Assembly: GCA_965659845.1 (NCBI GenBank)
Contig: CBFHXS010000024.1
Span: 1 to 26,716, forward strand
Length of the DNA stretch: 26,716 nucleotides
Source: Brumimicrobium sp965659845
Lineage (GTDB): Bacteria; Bacteroidota; Bacteroidia; Flavobacteriales_D; Crocinitomicaceae
Direction of reading: 5' to 3'
The notes beneath the pieces were generated by a model. The model was not told the origin of the DNA. It saw nothing but the letters and a program-made list of their open reading frames with translations, and made no database searches. A program made the position numbers and the translations under genes. Positions 15,332-23,915 of the stretch are shown piece after piece. Numbering within the stretch: position 1 is the stretch's first letter; each line of letters begins with the position of its first letter.

Positions 15332-17758
15332 TTAAAATTCAAAATTCCATGTCACACTTGGTAAAATAGGGAAAAGCGAAACTTGCTGAACACTGAGGTT
15401 GAAATTACCTTCAGCTAAACTACCTCCATTTTCAACAAATAAGAAAAAAGGATTCTGACGAGAATAGACATTGTATATTGAAAAATTAAAATTGTGTCTA
15501 AATCTCTTCTTCACAGTAACCAATTTACCTTTCTCAAAATTCATTATTTCTTTTGTCGGTGAATCATACCAAGTCGCCGATAAATCAAGCCTGTGATAAT
15601 CTGGAAGTCTAGAGGCATTCCTATCTTCAAATTCATACTGTACATCACCATTATGCAAATACCAACTGGTTGGGAGCGTGATTGTATTTCCAGTAGCATA
15701 AACGAAAGCCATTCCAAATGTCCAATGCTCATTTAATTCATAGGTTGCTACCAAAGAAAGATCATGACGTCGATCATACTTTGCTGGGAAGAATTCATTA
15801 TTCATTATCTCCTCAAATCTACGTTCAGTTTTGGACCAAGTATAACCTACCCAGCCCGTAAGGTCACCAACTTTCTTTTTGAAAAAGAACTCTACGCCGT
15901 AACTATATCCTTCTCCTTGTGTTAGTAAGTTATCCGTATTCGATTGCGCATTCTCTTGAGGCAACACCCCCTCTCGGAAAGCAACGAGATTATTCATCGC
16001 CTTGTAATATACCTCAACAGATGCTTCATAACTGTTATCCTCAAAATTTCTAAAATAACCAAGAGAACCTTGCCATCCGGTTTGTGGGGCGATTTTATCT
16101 GTAGTAGGAAACCAAATATCTGTTGGCAATGAAATAGCACTTAAACTTGCCAAATGAACATATTGTGCATTTCGATTCCAGCCCATTTTTATGGAGTTCT
16201 TATCGTTGAACATATAACGCGTAGAAAATCTAGGTTCAAAAAACTGGTATTCTGAAATAATCTCACCTGTCGGATAGTTTATCACGCTGTCAGCCACACC
16301 GACACCTTCTTCAACAAATCGTGTAAAAGGACCAACTTGATGATAAAAACTATAACGCAAGCCAGCATAGACTTCCCAATTTTCAGTTATACTGAACTGA
16401 TCAGAGATGTAAATAGCCGACTCGTGACTCAGTAGTTGCTGTGCGTTGCCGAGATCAAAATCAGTATCTCCCTGATCAGCACTCACGGAAATCGGAGTAA
16501 ATATATGATATACATAATCCAATCCTGCATTTATCTCATGCCTTGGGTTAGGCTTATATTGCAGGTTCATTTTTCCATTATAATCTCGGATTCCACTATT
16601 TACTCCTATTCTAAATTCATCTTGTCCAGAATTAAAAGCAAATTGATAATCTGTCAGAGAAGCGCTTGTAGTAAGTAGGAGTTTTTCGTTAAAAACATGA
16701 TTCCATTTTAATGTCGCTATTCCATTCCCCCAAGGCATATCAACTGTAAAGTCCTCACTCCCTGTTGAAAATGTAAAATCATCTTTTCCATAATAACCAC
16801 TGAAATAAATCTTGTCCTTAGGAGAAAGTTTATAATCCATTCGAACATTCAAATCATAAAAGTAATAACCCGTTCCACTGAAATTAGCATCTTCAGGAAT
16901 GAAAGGCTTAGTTACGACATCAAGATAAGTTCTTCGACCAGAGACCAAAAAAGAACCTTTATCTTTTTGTATTGGCCCTTCCAAGGTTAATCGTGAAGAA
17001 ATAAGCCCTATTCCTCCACTACCACCAAATCGTTGGTTATCTCCCACATTTGTATTTATATTGAGTACGGATGATAATCGTCCACCATAACGGGCTGGAA
17101 TTCCTGCTTTGATCAATTCTACATTGTTGATTGCGTCAACATTAAAGACAGAAAAGAAACCAAACAAATGGGAGGCATTGTATACATGAGTACCATCAAG
17201 TAGCACGAGATTTTGATCCGGAGAACCTCCTCTAACATAGAAACCTTGAGTACCTTCTGCAGCAGATGAAACTCCAGGAGTCAATTGAAGTGTTTTGATG
17301 ACATCTACTTCTCCAAGAAATGCAGGGAGTCTTTTAACTTCTTCCATGTCCAGTGCTATTTTACCTACCTGAACATCTGAAACATTTGCATTCTTGTCTT
17401 CACCGTAAACATCGACTACCTCGAAATCTTTAACCTCCTGGTCGTTCGAAAGCCGGATTTCAATTTTCTTTGTTTTAGTTAAGAAGAAGGTTTTCTCAAT
17501 AGTCACATAACCAATTGCACGAAATTTTAGCGTTACAGAATCCTCACATTTTAATGAAAGTTGAAAAGAACCATTCTCATCAGAAGTTGCTCCTGAATTC
17601 CCACCGAGAACAACAGCCTCAGCAAATTCAATTGGCTCAACACTCTCATTATCTAGAATAACACCTTCGAGAACACAGCTTTGAGACAACGCTGTATTCA
17701 GCGAAAACAAGAATGTCGATATTATAATCCACCGATTCACAATACAAAAATAACACAT
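15332..17758 (-). CDS. TonB-dependent receptor with carboxypeptidase-like N-terminal domain
   Basis: 808 residues. After the signal peptide (to about residue 26) comes a carboxypeptidase-regulatory-like beta-sandwich (about 28-105: LEGVILDNESVEPIEFAEAVV, SDENGSFQLSL). The plug domain (about 145-235) carries LGEVDVIKTLQLTPGV, FYVRGGSPDQNLVLLDG, and IELIKAGIPARYGGRLSSV-like sequence. The remainder is a 22-strand-type barrel ending in aromatic WNFEF. It would import a ligand across the outer membrane using TonB energy. It is the first gene of a two-gene unit with the DUF4249 lipoprotein. The start is uncertain: the ATG at 17758 gives an odd MCYFCIVNRW opening, and a GTG at codon 7 would give a conventional signal peptide. 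Confidence 0.92.
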   Translation of the reverse strand: MCYFCIVNRWIIISTFLFSLNTALSQSCVLEGVILDNESVEPIEFAEAVVLGGNSGATSDENGSFQLSLKCEDSVTLKFRAIGYVTIEKTFFLTKTKKIEIRLSNDQEVKDFEVVDVYGEDKNANVSDVQVGKIALDMEEVKRLPAFLGEVDVIKTLQLTPGVSSAAEGTQGFYVRGGSPDQNLVLLDGTHVYNASHLFGFFSVFNVDAINNVELIKAGIPARYGGRLSSVLNINTNVGDNQRFGGSGGIGLISSRLTLEGPIQKDKGSFLVSGRRTYLDVVTKPFIPEDANFSGTGYYFYDLNVRMDYKLSPKDKIYFSGYYGKDDFTFSTGSEDFTVDMPWGNGIATLKWNHVFNEKLLLTTSASLTDYQFAFNSGQDEFRIGVNSGIRDYNGKMNLQYKPNPRHEINAGLDYVYHIFTPISVSADQGDTDFDLGNAQQLLSHESAIYISDQFSITENWEVYAGLRYSFYHQVGPFTRFVEEGVGVADSVINYPTGEIISEYQFFEPRFSTRYMFNDKNSIKMGWNRNAQYVHLASLSAISLPTDIWFPTTDKIAPQTGWQGSLGYFRNFEDNSYEASVEVYYKAMNNLVAFREGVLPQENAQSNTDNLLTQGEGYSYGVEFFFKKKVGDLTGWVGYTWSKTERRFEEIMNNEFFPAKYDRRHDLSLVATYELNEHWTFGMAFVYATGNTITLPTSWYLHNGDVQYEFEDRNASRLPDYHRLDLSATWYDSPTKEIMNFEKGKLVTVKKRFRHNFNFSIYNVYSRQNPFFLFVENGGSLAEGNFNLSVQQVSLFPILPSVTWNFEF

Positions 17759-17856
17759 CTAGTTGCAAATAGTTTGCTTTCTGAAATGAATGGAAAAACA
17801 ATGACTTTTACGACTGATTTATTGTGTATGCATAGAAAAATAGTTAAATTCGTCTC

Positions 17857-18834
17857 ATGAACTTAGATAAAATAAAAGCTCCATTGAGTGATCTTCTTGG
17901 AATAGACTATCCAATTATTATCGCTCCAATGTTTCTCGTTTCCAATGTAGAGATGTTAATAGCTGGTATAAAAGCAGGCGCTACTGCAGCAGTACCAGCA
18001 CTCAATTATCGAACGACGGATGAATTAAGAGAAGCGATTCGAACAATAAAAAAAGAGGCAGGCGGGCCTTTAGGTATTAACTTGATCGTTAACAAAAGTA
18101 ACTTCTTGTATAAAGAACAATTGGAAGTAATCTGTGAAGAAAAGGTTGATTATATAATAACTAGTCTTGGCTCCCCTGAAGAAACAATAAATAAAGCACA
18201 CCAACACGGTGTAAAGGTGTTCTGTGATGTAACAGACCTGAAGTATGCTAAAAAGGTTGAAGCATTAGGAGCAGATGCATTAATTGCTGTAAATAAGGAA
18301 GCTGGAGGTCACGCAGGAAAAATATCATACAAAGATCTTATACCTGAACTGAAGAAGAATTGCTCTATCCCGGTTATTTCGGCAGGAGGAATTGGAACAG
18401 GTAAAGAGATCAAAGAATTCATGGATATTGGAGCCGATGGATTCTCTATGGGATCAATATTTATTGCTTCTACAGAGGCAGGAGTAACAGACGATTATAA
18501 GCAAGCTTGTGTAGATTATGGAAAGGATGATATTGTCATGACCACCAAACTCTCAGGAACTCCATGTACAGTTATAAAAACTCCATATGTAGAGAAAATC
18601 GGTACGAAGCAGAATTGGCTAGAAAGACTATTGAATAAGAATAAAAAATTGAAGAAATGGGTAAAGGCGTTAACCTTCATGAAAGGAATGAAATCGCTCA
18701 GGAAAGCTGCTTTCGGTGCTACCTATAAAACACTCTGGTGTGCCGGCCCAAGTATCGAGCATGTTAAGTCCGTTCGCCCAATCAAAGAAATCATTGAAGA
18801 ACTCGTAAACGATTATCATAATGCCGCAAAGTAA
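17857..18834 (+). CDS. Nitronate monooxygenase-like flavoprotein
   Basis: 325 residues in the 2-nitropropane dioxygenase-like TIM barrel. Visible motifs are IIIAPMFLVSN near the N-terminus, EAGGHAG (148-154), AGGIGTG (176-182) and GADGFSMGSIFIAS (192-205), the last two being FMN-phosphate contacts in the family. Members oxidise alkyl nitronates; related FMN proteins include the enoyl reductase FabK, so the real substrate is uncertain. Roughly residues 248-285 form a Lys-rich segment (WLERLLNKNKKLKKWVKAL) that looks like an amphipathic helix. It heads a three-gene plus-strand unit and overlaps the following hotdog-fold gene by 14 bases, suggesting coupled expression. Confidence 0.85.
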   Translation: MNLDKIKAPLSDLLGIDYPIIIAPMFLVSNVEMLIAGIKAGATAAVPALNYRTTDELREAIRTIKKEAGGPLGINLIVNKSNFLYKEQLEVICEEKVDYIITSLGSPEETINKAHQHGVKVFCDVTDLKYAKKVEALGADALIAVNKEAGGHAGKISYKDLIPELKKNCSIPVISAGGIGTGKEIKEFMDIGADGFSMGSIFIASTEAGVTDDYKQACVDYGKDDIVMTTKLSGTPCTVIKTPYVEKIGTKQNWLERLLNKNKKLKKWVKALTFMKGMKSLRKAAFGATYKTLWCAGPSIEHVKSVRPIKEIIEELVNDYHNAAK

Positions 18835-19297
18835 AACGAGTCTTTCAAAAATGAGGCGCATGCTTTGGCTCATGGGAATTGTTCAAATACCTATGATAGC
18901 CTATGTGAAACCTAAATTACTTCAGCTTGATGACGAACAGTCTTTAGTCAAGATTCGCCTGAGAAGACGAACAAAAAATCATCTAAAGTCAATGTATTTT
19001 GGAAGCCTCTCTGTTGGTGCGGATATAGCTGCAGGGCTCCACGCCTACTACTTTGCCAACAGAGAAGGCGCTAAAGTTTCATTTGCATTTAAATCAGTTA
19101 AAGCTGAATTCTTACAAAGAGCGATGACAGATGTTTTCTTTTTATCTAAAGATGGCGATATTGTTGAGAAGACTTTCATAAAGGCTAAAGAAACTAAGGA
19201 GCGTGTAAATCAAATGGTACGCGTTGAATGTCGAAACACAAAGGATGAAATTGTTGCTATATTTGATATGGAAATCTCTGTAAAAATTAGGTCATGA
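18821..19297 (+). CDS. DUF4442 hotdog-fold (thioesterase-like) protein
   Basis: 158 residues. The core SMYFGSLSVGADIAAGLHAYYFA followed by VSFAFKSVKAEFLQRAMTDV matches the DUF4442 branch of the 4HBT/PaaI hotdog superfamily, whose better-known relatives hydrolyse acyl-CoA thioesters. No activity has been shown for this branch as far as I know, so the thioesterase role is inferred. The N-terminus is basic and hydrophobic (MRRMLWLMGIVQIPMIAYV), and may associate with a membrane. The ATG at 18821 lies within the 3' end of the flavoprotein gene; an in-frame ATG at 18851 is an alternative start just outside the overlap. The stop overlaps the next gene's start (ATGA). Confidence 0.75.
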   Translation: MPQSKTSLSKMRRMLWLMGIVQIPMIAYVKPKLLQLDDEQSLVKIRLRRRTKNHLKSMYFGSLSVGADIAAGLHAYYFANREGAKVSFAFKSVKAEFLQRAMTDVFFLSKDGDIVEKTFIKAKETKERVNQMVRVECRNTKDEIVAIFDMEISVKIRS

Positions 19298-19725
19298 AAA
19301 TATTATTAGTACTCAGTTTGCTTGTGTTGTTTTCTTGTGGAACTAAGAAAAATCAATCAAATCCAGACATCAAGACTATGACAGCATCAGTCGAAATAAT
19401 TATAAATAATATGCCCACTACTGATGGTAGCTCTAAGAATTATGCAATCGTTACTTTGGATAATGGAGGTAATCCATTAAGTGCAGACTGGAGCGTATCT
19501 CAATTCGTTATGATGAATGCTGAAGACGAGGTTATTCAACGTCTTTCTAAGGAGCAATTAAGCATAGATTTGTCAGGGAAAGGCAAGACTCAAATGAAAT
19601 ACAATGTTCGGAATCTTGCATCATCTATCCCATCTAGTGTGACTATTAAGATCACCATGGCGTCTGCTGATGGAGCCAAATTCGAAACAACAACAGACCT
19701 TATTAAACCTACAATCGTTCAGTAA
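19294..19725 (+). CDS. Small putative lipoprotein
   Basis: 143 residues with a good lipoprotein signal (MKILLVLSLLVLFSC; lipobox LFSC, about Cys15). The mature part is a single compact beta-rich domain, Thr/Ser/Asn-rich, which may be Ig-like; I do not recognise a named family. Asn at position +4 or so after the Cys does not decide its localisation. It starts inside the stop codon of the DUF4442 gene, so it belongs to the same operon, but why a lipoprotein is coupled to two cytoplasmic-type proteins is not evident. Confidence 0.75.
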   Translation: MKILLVLSLLVLFSCGTKKNQSNPDIKTMTASVEIIINNMPTTDGSSKNYAIVTLDNGGNPLSADWSVSQFVMMNAEDEVIQRLSKEQLSIDLSGKGKTQMKYNVRNLASSIPSSVTIKITMASADGAKFETTTDLIKPTIVQ

Positions 19726-19767
19726 TTTCTTCTTCTGAAATTGACTAGGTAGAACTTTCTGTTTTTT

Positions 19768-19775
19768 TAGTTTTG
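19768..19775 (+). promoter_or_regulatory. -7 box of the MoxR-VWA operon promoter
   Basis: TAGTTTTG is a perfect TAnnTTTG match. A TTG lies at 19741-19743, slightly further upstream than usual (24 bases between). The predicted start is near 19781, leaving about 15 bases of leader before the ATG at 19796. Confidence 0.5.
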
Positions 19776-19795
19776 CAAACAAAATTATCAAGATC

Positions 19796-20611
19796 ATGAA
19801 CACGTTTACAGGTACTGAAAATTACATTTCAACTGAGGACCTATCTATTGCAGTGAATGCAGCTATTCAACTTGAAAAACCATTATTGATTAAAGGTGAG
19901 CCAGGAACAGGGAAAACACTTCTAGCTCATGAAATATCTGGAGCACTGAATAAAAGAATCATTACCTGGCATGTAAAGTCAACAACTACTGCTCAGCAAG
20001 GACTCTATGAATACGATGCAGTTTCAAGATTAAGAGATTCTCAGTTGGGGAATGAGAAAGTTGACGATATTTCCAATTACATCAAAAAAGGTAAACTCTG
20101 GCAAGCTTTCGAATCTGACGAGCAAGTCATTTTATTGATAGATGAAATTGACAAAGCAGATATTGAATTTCCGAATGATCTTCTTTTAGAGTTGGACAAA
20201 ATGGAATTCTTCTGTTATGAGACCGGTGAAGAAGTTAAGGCCAAACATCGGCCAATAATCATCATCACTTCAAATAACGAAAAAGAACTTCCTGATGCGT
20301 TTCTACGTAGATGTTTCTTTCATTACATATCATTCCCAGATCGTGAAACACTTCAACAGATAGTTGATGTACACTACCCTGATTTAGACAAAGAGCTTCT
20401 TCAGCGAGCACTAAATATCTTTTGCGCAATTCGAGAGCAGCGCAACATTAAAAAGAAGCCTTCGACAAGTGAGCTAATTGATTGGATAAAGCTTCTTTTA
20501 GTTGGCAAGATCAATGAAAGTGAGCTAGACCAGGTATTGAATGGTGAAAAAGGAATCCCATTCAAAGGATCGCTTTTGAAGAATGAACACGACAAACAAG
20601 TAGTTCGATAG
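19796..20611 (+). CDS. MoxR-family AAA+ ATPase
   Basis: 271 residues. Walker A is GEPGTGKT (34-41), Walker B LLIDEID (113-119), sensor 1 is the Asn in IITSNNEK (160), and a PDAFLRRCFFHY box (167-177) carries the arginines typical of MoxR/dynein-related AAA_5 proteins. MoxR ATPases usually act with a VWA protein as a chaperone pair that matures or remodels a target complex. The next gene (start directly after this stop, TAG|ATG) encodes such a VWA protein, so they should work together. The pair resembles CoxD/CoxE in layout, but no CO dehydrogenase or other metalloenzyme gene is visible here, so the client is unknown. Confidence 0.9.
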   Translation: MNTFTGTENYISTEDLSIAVNAAIQLEKPLLIKGEPGTGKTLLAHEISGALNKRIITWHVKSTTTAQQGLYEYDAVSRLRDSQLGNEKVDDISNYIKKGKLWQAFESDEQVILLIDEIDKADIEFPNDLLLELDKMEFFCYETGEEVKAKHRPIIIITSNNEKELPDAFLRRCFFHYISFPDRETLQQIVDVHYPDLDKELLQRALNIFCAIREQRNIKKKPSTSELIDWIKLLLVGKINESELDQVLNGEKGIPFKGSLLKNEHDKQVVR

Positions 20612-21799
20612 ATGTTTTTAGACTTCTTTCTTTTACTACGAAATCAAAAAGTTCCAGTTACTCTTAAGGAATATCTTGATTTATTGCAGGCGCTCAATAA
20701 AGATGTCGCATCTTACAATATTGATAACTTTTATTTCTTAGCTAGAACGGTTCTTATAAAAAATGAAAAACATCTGGACAGATTTGACGCTTTGTTTGGA
20801 GCTTATTTCAAAGGGATTGAGCAAATTCAGTCTTCAGATATTTACAACATTCCGGAAGACTGGCTGAAAAAGAATGGAGAACGACTCTTCTCAAAGGAAG
20901 AACTTGAAAAGATCAAAAACAACGGCGACCTTAGTGATCTACTTGACCGAGTAAAAGACCTCTTAAAGGAACAAAAAGAAAGACACCAAGGAGGAAGTAA
21001 ATGGATAGGAACAGGAGGAACATCACCTTTTGGAGCTTATGGCTACAACCCTGAAGGAATAAGAATTGGACAAGACGAAAGTCGTCACCGTAGAGCAGTT
21101 AAAGTTTGGGATAAAAGACAGTTTAAAGACCTCACAAACGATGTTGAACTAGAGACGCGGAACATGAAAATGGCCCTTCGAAAATTAAGGTTGTTAAGTC
21201 GAGAAGGTAAAAAAGAAGAAATCGACTTAGAAGGTACAATAAGAACGACATCTAAGAATGCGGGAATGCTTGAAGTTGAAATGGTACCTTCAAAGAAGAA
21301 TGTAATCAAAGTACTAATTCTTTTTGATATCGGAGGTTCGATGGACGATCATATTGAATTATGCTCTCAACTCTTTTCCGCAGCTAAGTATGAGTTCAAG
21401 CATTTAGAGTTCTATTATTTCCATAATTGTCTTTACGAAAATGTATGGAAGGACAACGTTCGACGTTGGGATGATAAAATCTCTACCCAATCCATTCTTA
21501 ACACATTTAATGATGACTATAGGGTTATATTCGTCGGTGACGCCTCTATGTCACCTTATGAGATTTTCTCAAAAATGGGAAGTGTTGAGCATTATAACGA
21601 TGAAGCTGGAAAAGTTTGGCTTGAGCGTTTTACTTCAAAGTTTTCTCATTTCGTTTGGTTGAATCCTGTACCCCAAGATGAATGGAAGTTTACCGAGTCT
21701 ATTGGAATGATCAAGAAAATAATGAAGAATAGAATGTTCCCATTGACACTGGAGGGAATAGAAAGATCTGTTAAAGCATTAAAGCAAAAGGCTAATTAA
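20612..21799 (+). CDS. CoxE-type VWA protein, partner of the MoxR ATPase
   Basis: 395 residues, no signal peptide, so cytoplasmic. The N-terminal ~120 residues are helical; a conserved Gly-rich stretch (WIGTGGTSPFGAYGYNPEG, 131-149) follows, then a C-terminal VWA domain from about 232. The MIDAS is a variant: D239-I-G241-G-S243 in place of DxSxS, with D310 in FVGDASMSP as the likely third-loop Asp. This is the layout of the CoxE/COG3552 group encoded with MoxR ATPases. It abuts the ATPase gene with no gap, implying a translationally coupled pair. It converges on the membrane VWA gene with only 16 bases between the two stops. Confidence 0.85.
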   Translation: MFLDFFLLLRNQKVPVTLKEYLDLLQALNKDVASYNIDNFYFLARTVLIKNEKHLDRFDALFGAYFKGIEQIQSSDIYNIPEDWLKKNGERLFSKEELEKIKNNGDLSDLLDRVKDLLKEQKERHQGGSKWIGTGGTSPFGAYGYNPEGIRIGQDESRHRRAVKVWDKRQFKDLTNDVELETRNMKMALRKLRLLSREGKKEEIDLEGTIRTTSKNAGMLEVEMVPSKKNVIKVLILFDIGGSMDDHIELCSQLFSAAKYEFKHLEFYYFHNCLYENVWKDNVRRWDDKISTQSILNTFNDDYRVIFVGDASMSPYEIFSKMGSVEHYNDEAGKVWLERFTSKFSHFVWLNPVPQDEWKFTESIGMIKKIMKNRMFPLTLEGIERSVKALKQKAN

Positions 21800-21815
21800 T
21801 ATAACTCACACTTAA

Positions 21816-23903
21816 TCAATAACCACCATTATACCTCCTGAGAACCCACTCTCCTCCTATCAAAAGGATCAAAATTACAAACCACCATAAGTTATCCATC
21901 AGCTTTTGATATGTTGACTGCTCATATGATACTGGAGTTATATCTTTTCGATTTTTAAGATCTTCAATCATACCTTTAGCTTCTTTCAATTGATAAAACT
22001 TACCATTCTGATTAATAGCTATCTGATTCAATAATTGATGATCTGATCGTGTTGATTGAGACTCTAAAACGACTTCATCCACTGCAAAACTCCCCCTCTT
22101 TGAAAATGACTCTCCATTATATGAAACATTGGCCTCCCATGAATAACGACCATAGTCCAATTTCCCAAGATCAAGCTCATAAAAATCATCCAACGCTAAG
22201 AATGCATATTCAAATGAAGTTTGATCATTCTTTGTAAGTATTAAATTGACTGGTGGATCTGTTATTGGCTCATAACTCTCGTTATAAAAGCGAGCATTAA
22301 CAACAGTTTCTTGCGCAGTATTCATTTCTTTAGGCACACTTATACGCAACCTACTCTTATTCTCTTTGATTATCAAGTATTGAACTGTCTTCTGAATCAA
22401 TTCGTTAAAAGCCTCATGAGATCCATTCTGCTGATAACTTCCGAGTCTCCAATTCCAAAGTCCATTCCCATATGTAACAGCGTATTTCTCTTCCTTTTCT
22501 CCGAAGAAAAATATCGGTTCAGGTTTAGCTATATTCCCTACTTTTTGATACCCTAGTACAGATGAAACCTTGGGATATTTGACTTTCCCATAATGCGCAA
22601 CCAATGGAGGGAAATCATTTATAGCCTTAACGGCGCTCTGACTTAGCTCAAATAAGTTAAAGCTTGTATTGACTGCTATCCCAATATTATCCTTTTGACC
22701 CGTGGTTTGAATTAAAGGAGCTAATCGCAATTGATCCAAGGTTTGCTGAGAAGTTTTAGGTCCTATGATGTACCAAATTGGTTTATTTGATCTAGAAACC
22801 ATCTGCATAACCTTTTTATCTCTTCTACTACCTGGGTTATGCCATACAATTAAATCATAAGATTGGAGTCTCTCAATCTTTTCAAAATCTTTAACAGCGA
22901 CAACTTCTATCTCTAAGTTCTGTTCTTCTGCAAGCGCCATTTTGATGGCACCAAGATCTGGGTTCAGACCTTCTGCTAACAATAAAACTTTGCTTCGATC
23001 ATCTAATACTTCGAGGTATACCCTCTTTACATTGTTCTCGACGTTATACTCATCCTCTTGAATAGATACCTTCAAAGTATATTCATGAACACCCGCTGAC
23101 TTAGCGTTAACTATAAATTTAATCTTAGAAAGGCTTAAGTTTTGGTCAGCATGTTTGAACTCTTTTTTTTCAAGCTCTTTACCATCTTCTAGAAGTGATA
23201 CCGTGAACGGTTCACCGGCGAGCTTTGCGCCTTCAATCGTTGCCTCAATTGGGAAACTATTATCAAGAAATGCAATATCATTTGCAACTATGTTCTGTAT
23301 ACGTTGATCCGTCTTTTGAATAGTGTCACCAACACCTATCGTATATATTGGAATATTTTTAAATTTTTCAGTAGCAAATGTCGGGCGAACTCCTTCATTA
23401 TAGTTACCATCAGAGATGAAAACTATAGCACCTATATTACGACCATAATACTCGTTATATACATTATTCAATACTGAGGAATGATCAGAATTTTCAAGAT
23501 CAAAACTCAATGAATCAGTATTTTCAATAGACTCATTTAAAGTATAAGTTAATTTATTATAATGATCTTCAAAAGAAGATTCTAAATCTTCACTTAATGC
23601 TTGTATCTGAGTTTTAACATCAAGACTATCCTTATAATTCAACATAGAAGAAGAATTGTCGATAATCGTAATCAAATAAGGATCATTTTGATCTATTTCA
23701 GTAGATCGAATCAATATATTTGCGAGCAAAAGCCCTATAAGACTCAATGAAAGACCGCGCGTAACAAACATAGTTCGACGCATAAAAGGATTCACCTCTT
23801 TAAGCCACGATTTCTTTCTGTAATAATACCAAGACAACGCGAAGGAGAATATACTCCAAACAGCTATAGCCCAAATTGGTATATCACTAAAAATATTGGT
23901 CAT
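21816..23903 (-). CDS. Membrane-anchored VWA protein with GATase-like middle domain
   Basis: 695 residues. Two N-terminal membrane segments (about 9-27 and 48-66) are followed by a VWA domain starting with DNSSSM (D82-N-S84-S-S86), with S142/S143 in the position of the MIDAS Thr and D165 in FISDGNYNEG. After a beta-rich linker, residues 304-420 (VLLLAEGLNPDLGAIK..., YDLIVWHNPGS) resemble a class I glutamine amidotransferase-like fold without an obvious catalytic Cys. A final membrane segment (672-688) is followed by a short basic tail. The architecture is that of Bacteroidota VWA membrane proteins related to the Bat group. It lies 12 bases downstream of the dehydrogenase gene and converges on the MoxR-VWA unit. 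Function unknown; most of the chain should be periplasmic. Confidence 0.8.
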   Translation of the reverse strand: MTNIFSDIPIWAIAVWSIFSFALSWYYYRKKSWLKEVNPFMRRTMFVTRGLSLSLIGLLLANILIRSTEIDQNDPYLITIIDNSSSMLNYKDSLDVKTQIQALSEDLESSFEDHYNKLTYTLNESIENTDSLSFDLENSDHSSVLNNVYNEYYGRNIGAIVFISDGNYNEGVRPTFATEKFKNIPIYTIGVGDTIQKTDQRIQNIVANDIAFLDNSFPIEATIEGAKLAGEPFTVSLLEDGKELEKKEFKHADQNLSLSKIKFIVNAKSAGVHEYTLKVSIQEDEYNVENNVKRVYLEVLDDRSKVLLLAEGLNPDLGAIKMALAEEQNLEIEVVAVKDFEKIERLQSYDLIVWHNPGSRRDKKVMQMVSRSNKPIWYIIGPKTSQQTLDQLRLAPLIQTTGQKDNIGIAVNTSFNLFELSQSAVKAINDFPPLVAHYGKVKYPKVSSVLGYQKVGNIAKPEPIFFFGEKEEKYAVTYGNGLWNWRLGSYQQNGSHEAFNELIQKTVQYLIIKENKSRLRISVPKEMNTAQETVVNARFYNESYEPITDPPVNLILTKNDQTSFEYAFLALDDFYELDLGKLDYGRYSWEANVSYNGESFSKRGSFAVDEVVLESQSTRSDHQLLNQIAINQNGKFYQLKEAKGMIEDLKNRKDITPVSYEQSTYQKLMDNLWWFVILILLIGGEWVLRRYNGGY

Positions 23904-23915
23904 AAATGATTTCTT

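Noticed and set aside
15340..15342. TTG start for the DUF4249 lipoprotein
   Set aside because: The ATG at 15330 gives a normal lipoprotein signal one base after the upstream stop; the TTG would overlap the receptor gene and lengthen the n-region for no reason.
19722..19747. Possible terminator after the small lipoprotein gene (AATTTC / GAAATT hairpin)
   Set aside because: The stem is AT-rich and the T-run follows only about 15 bases later, so it does not make a convincing intrinsic terminator.
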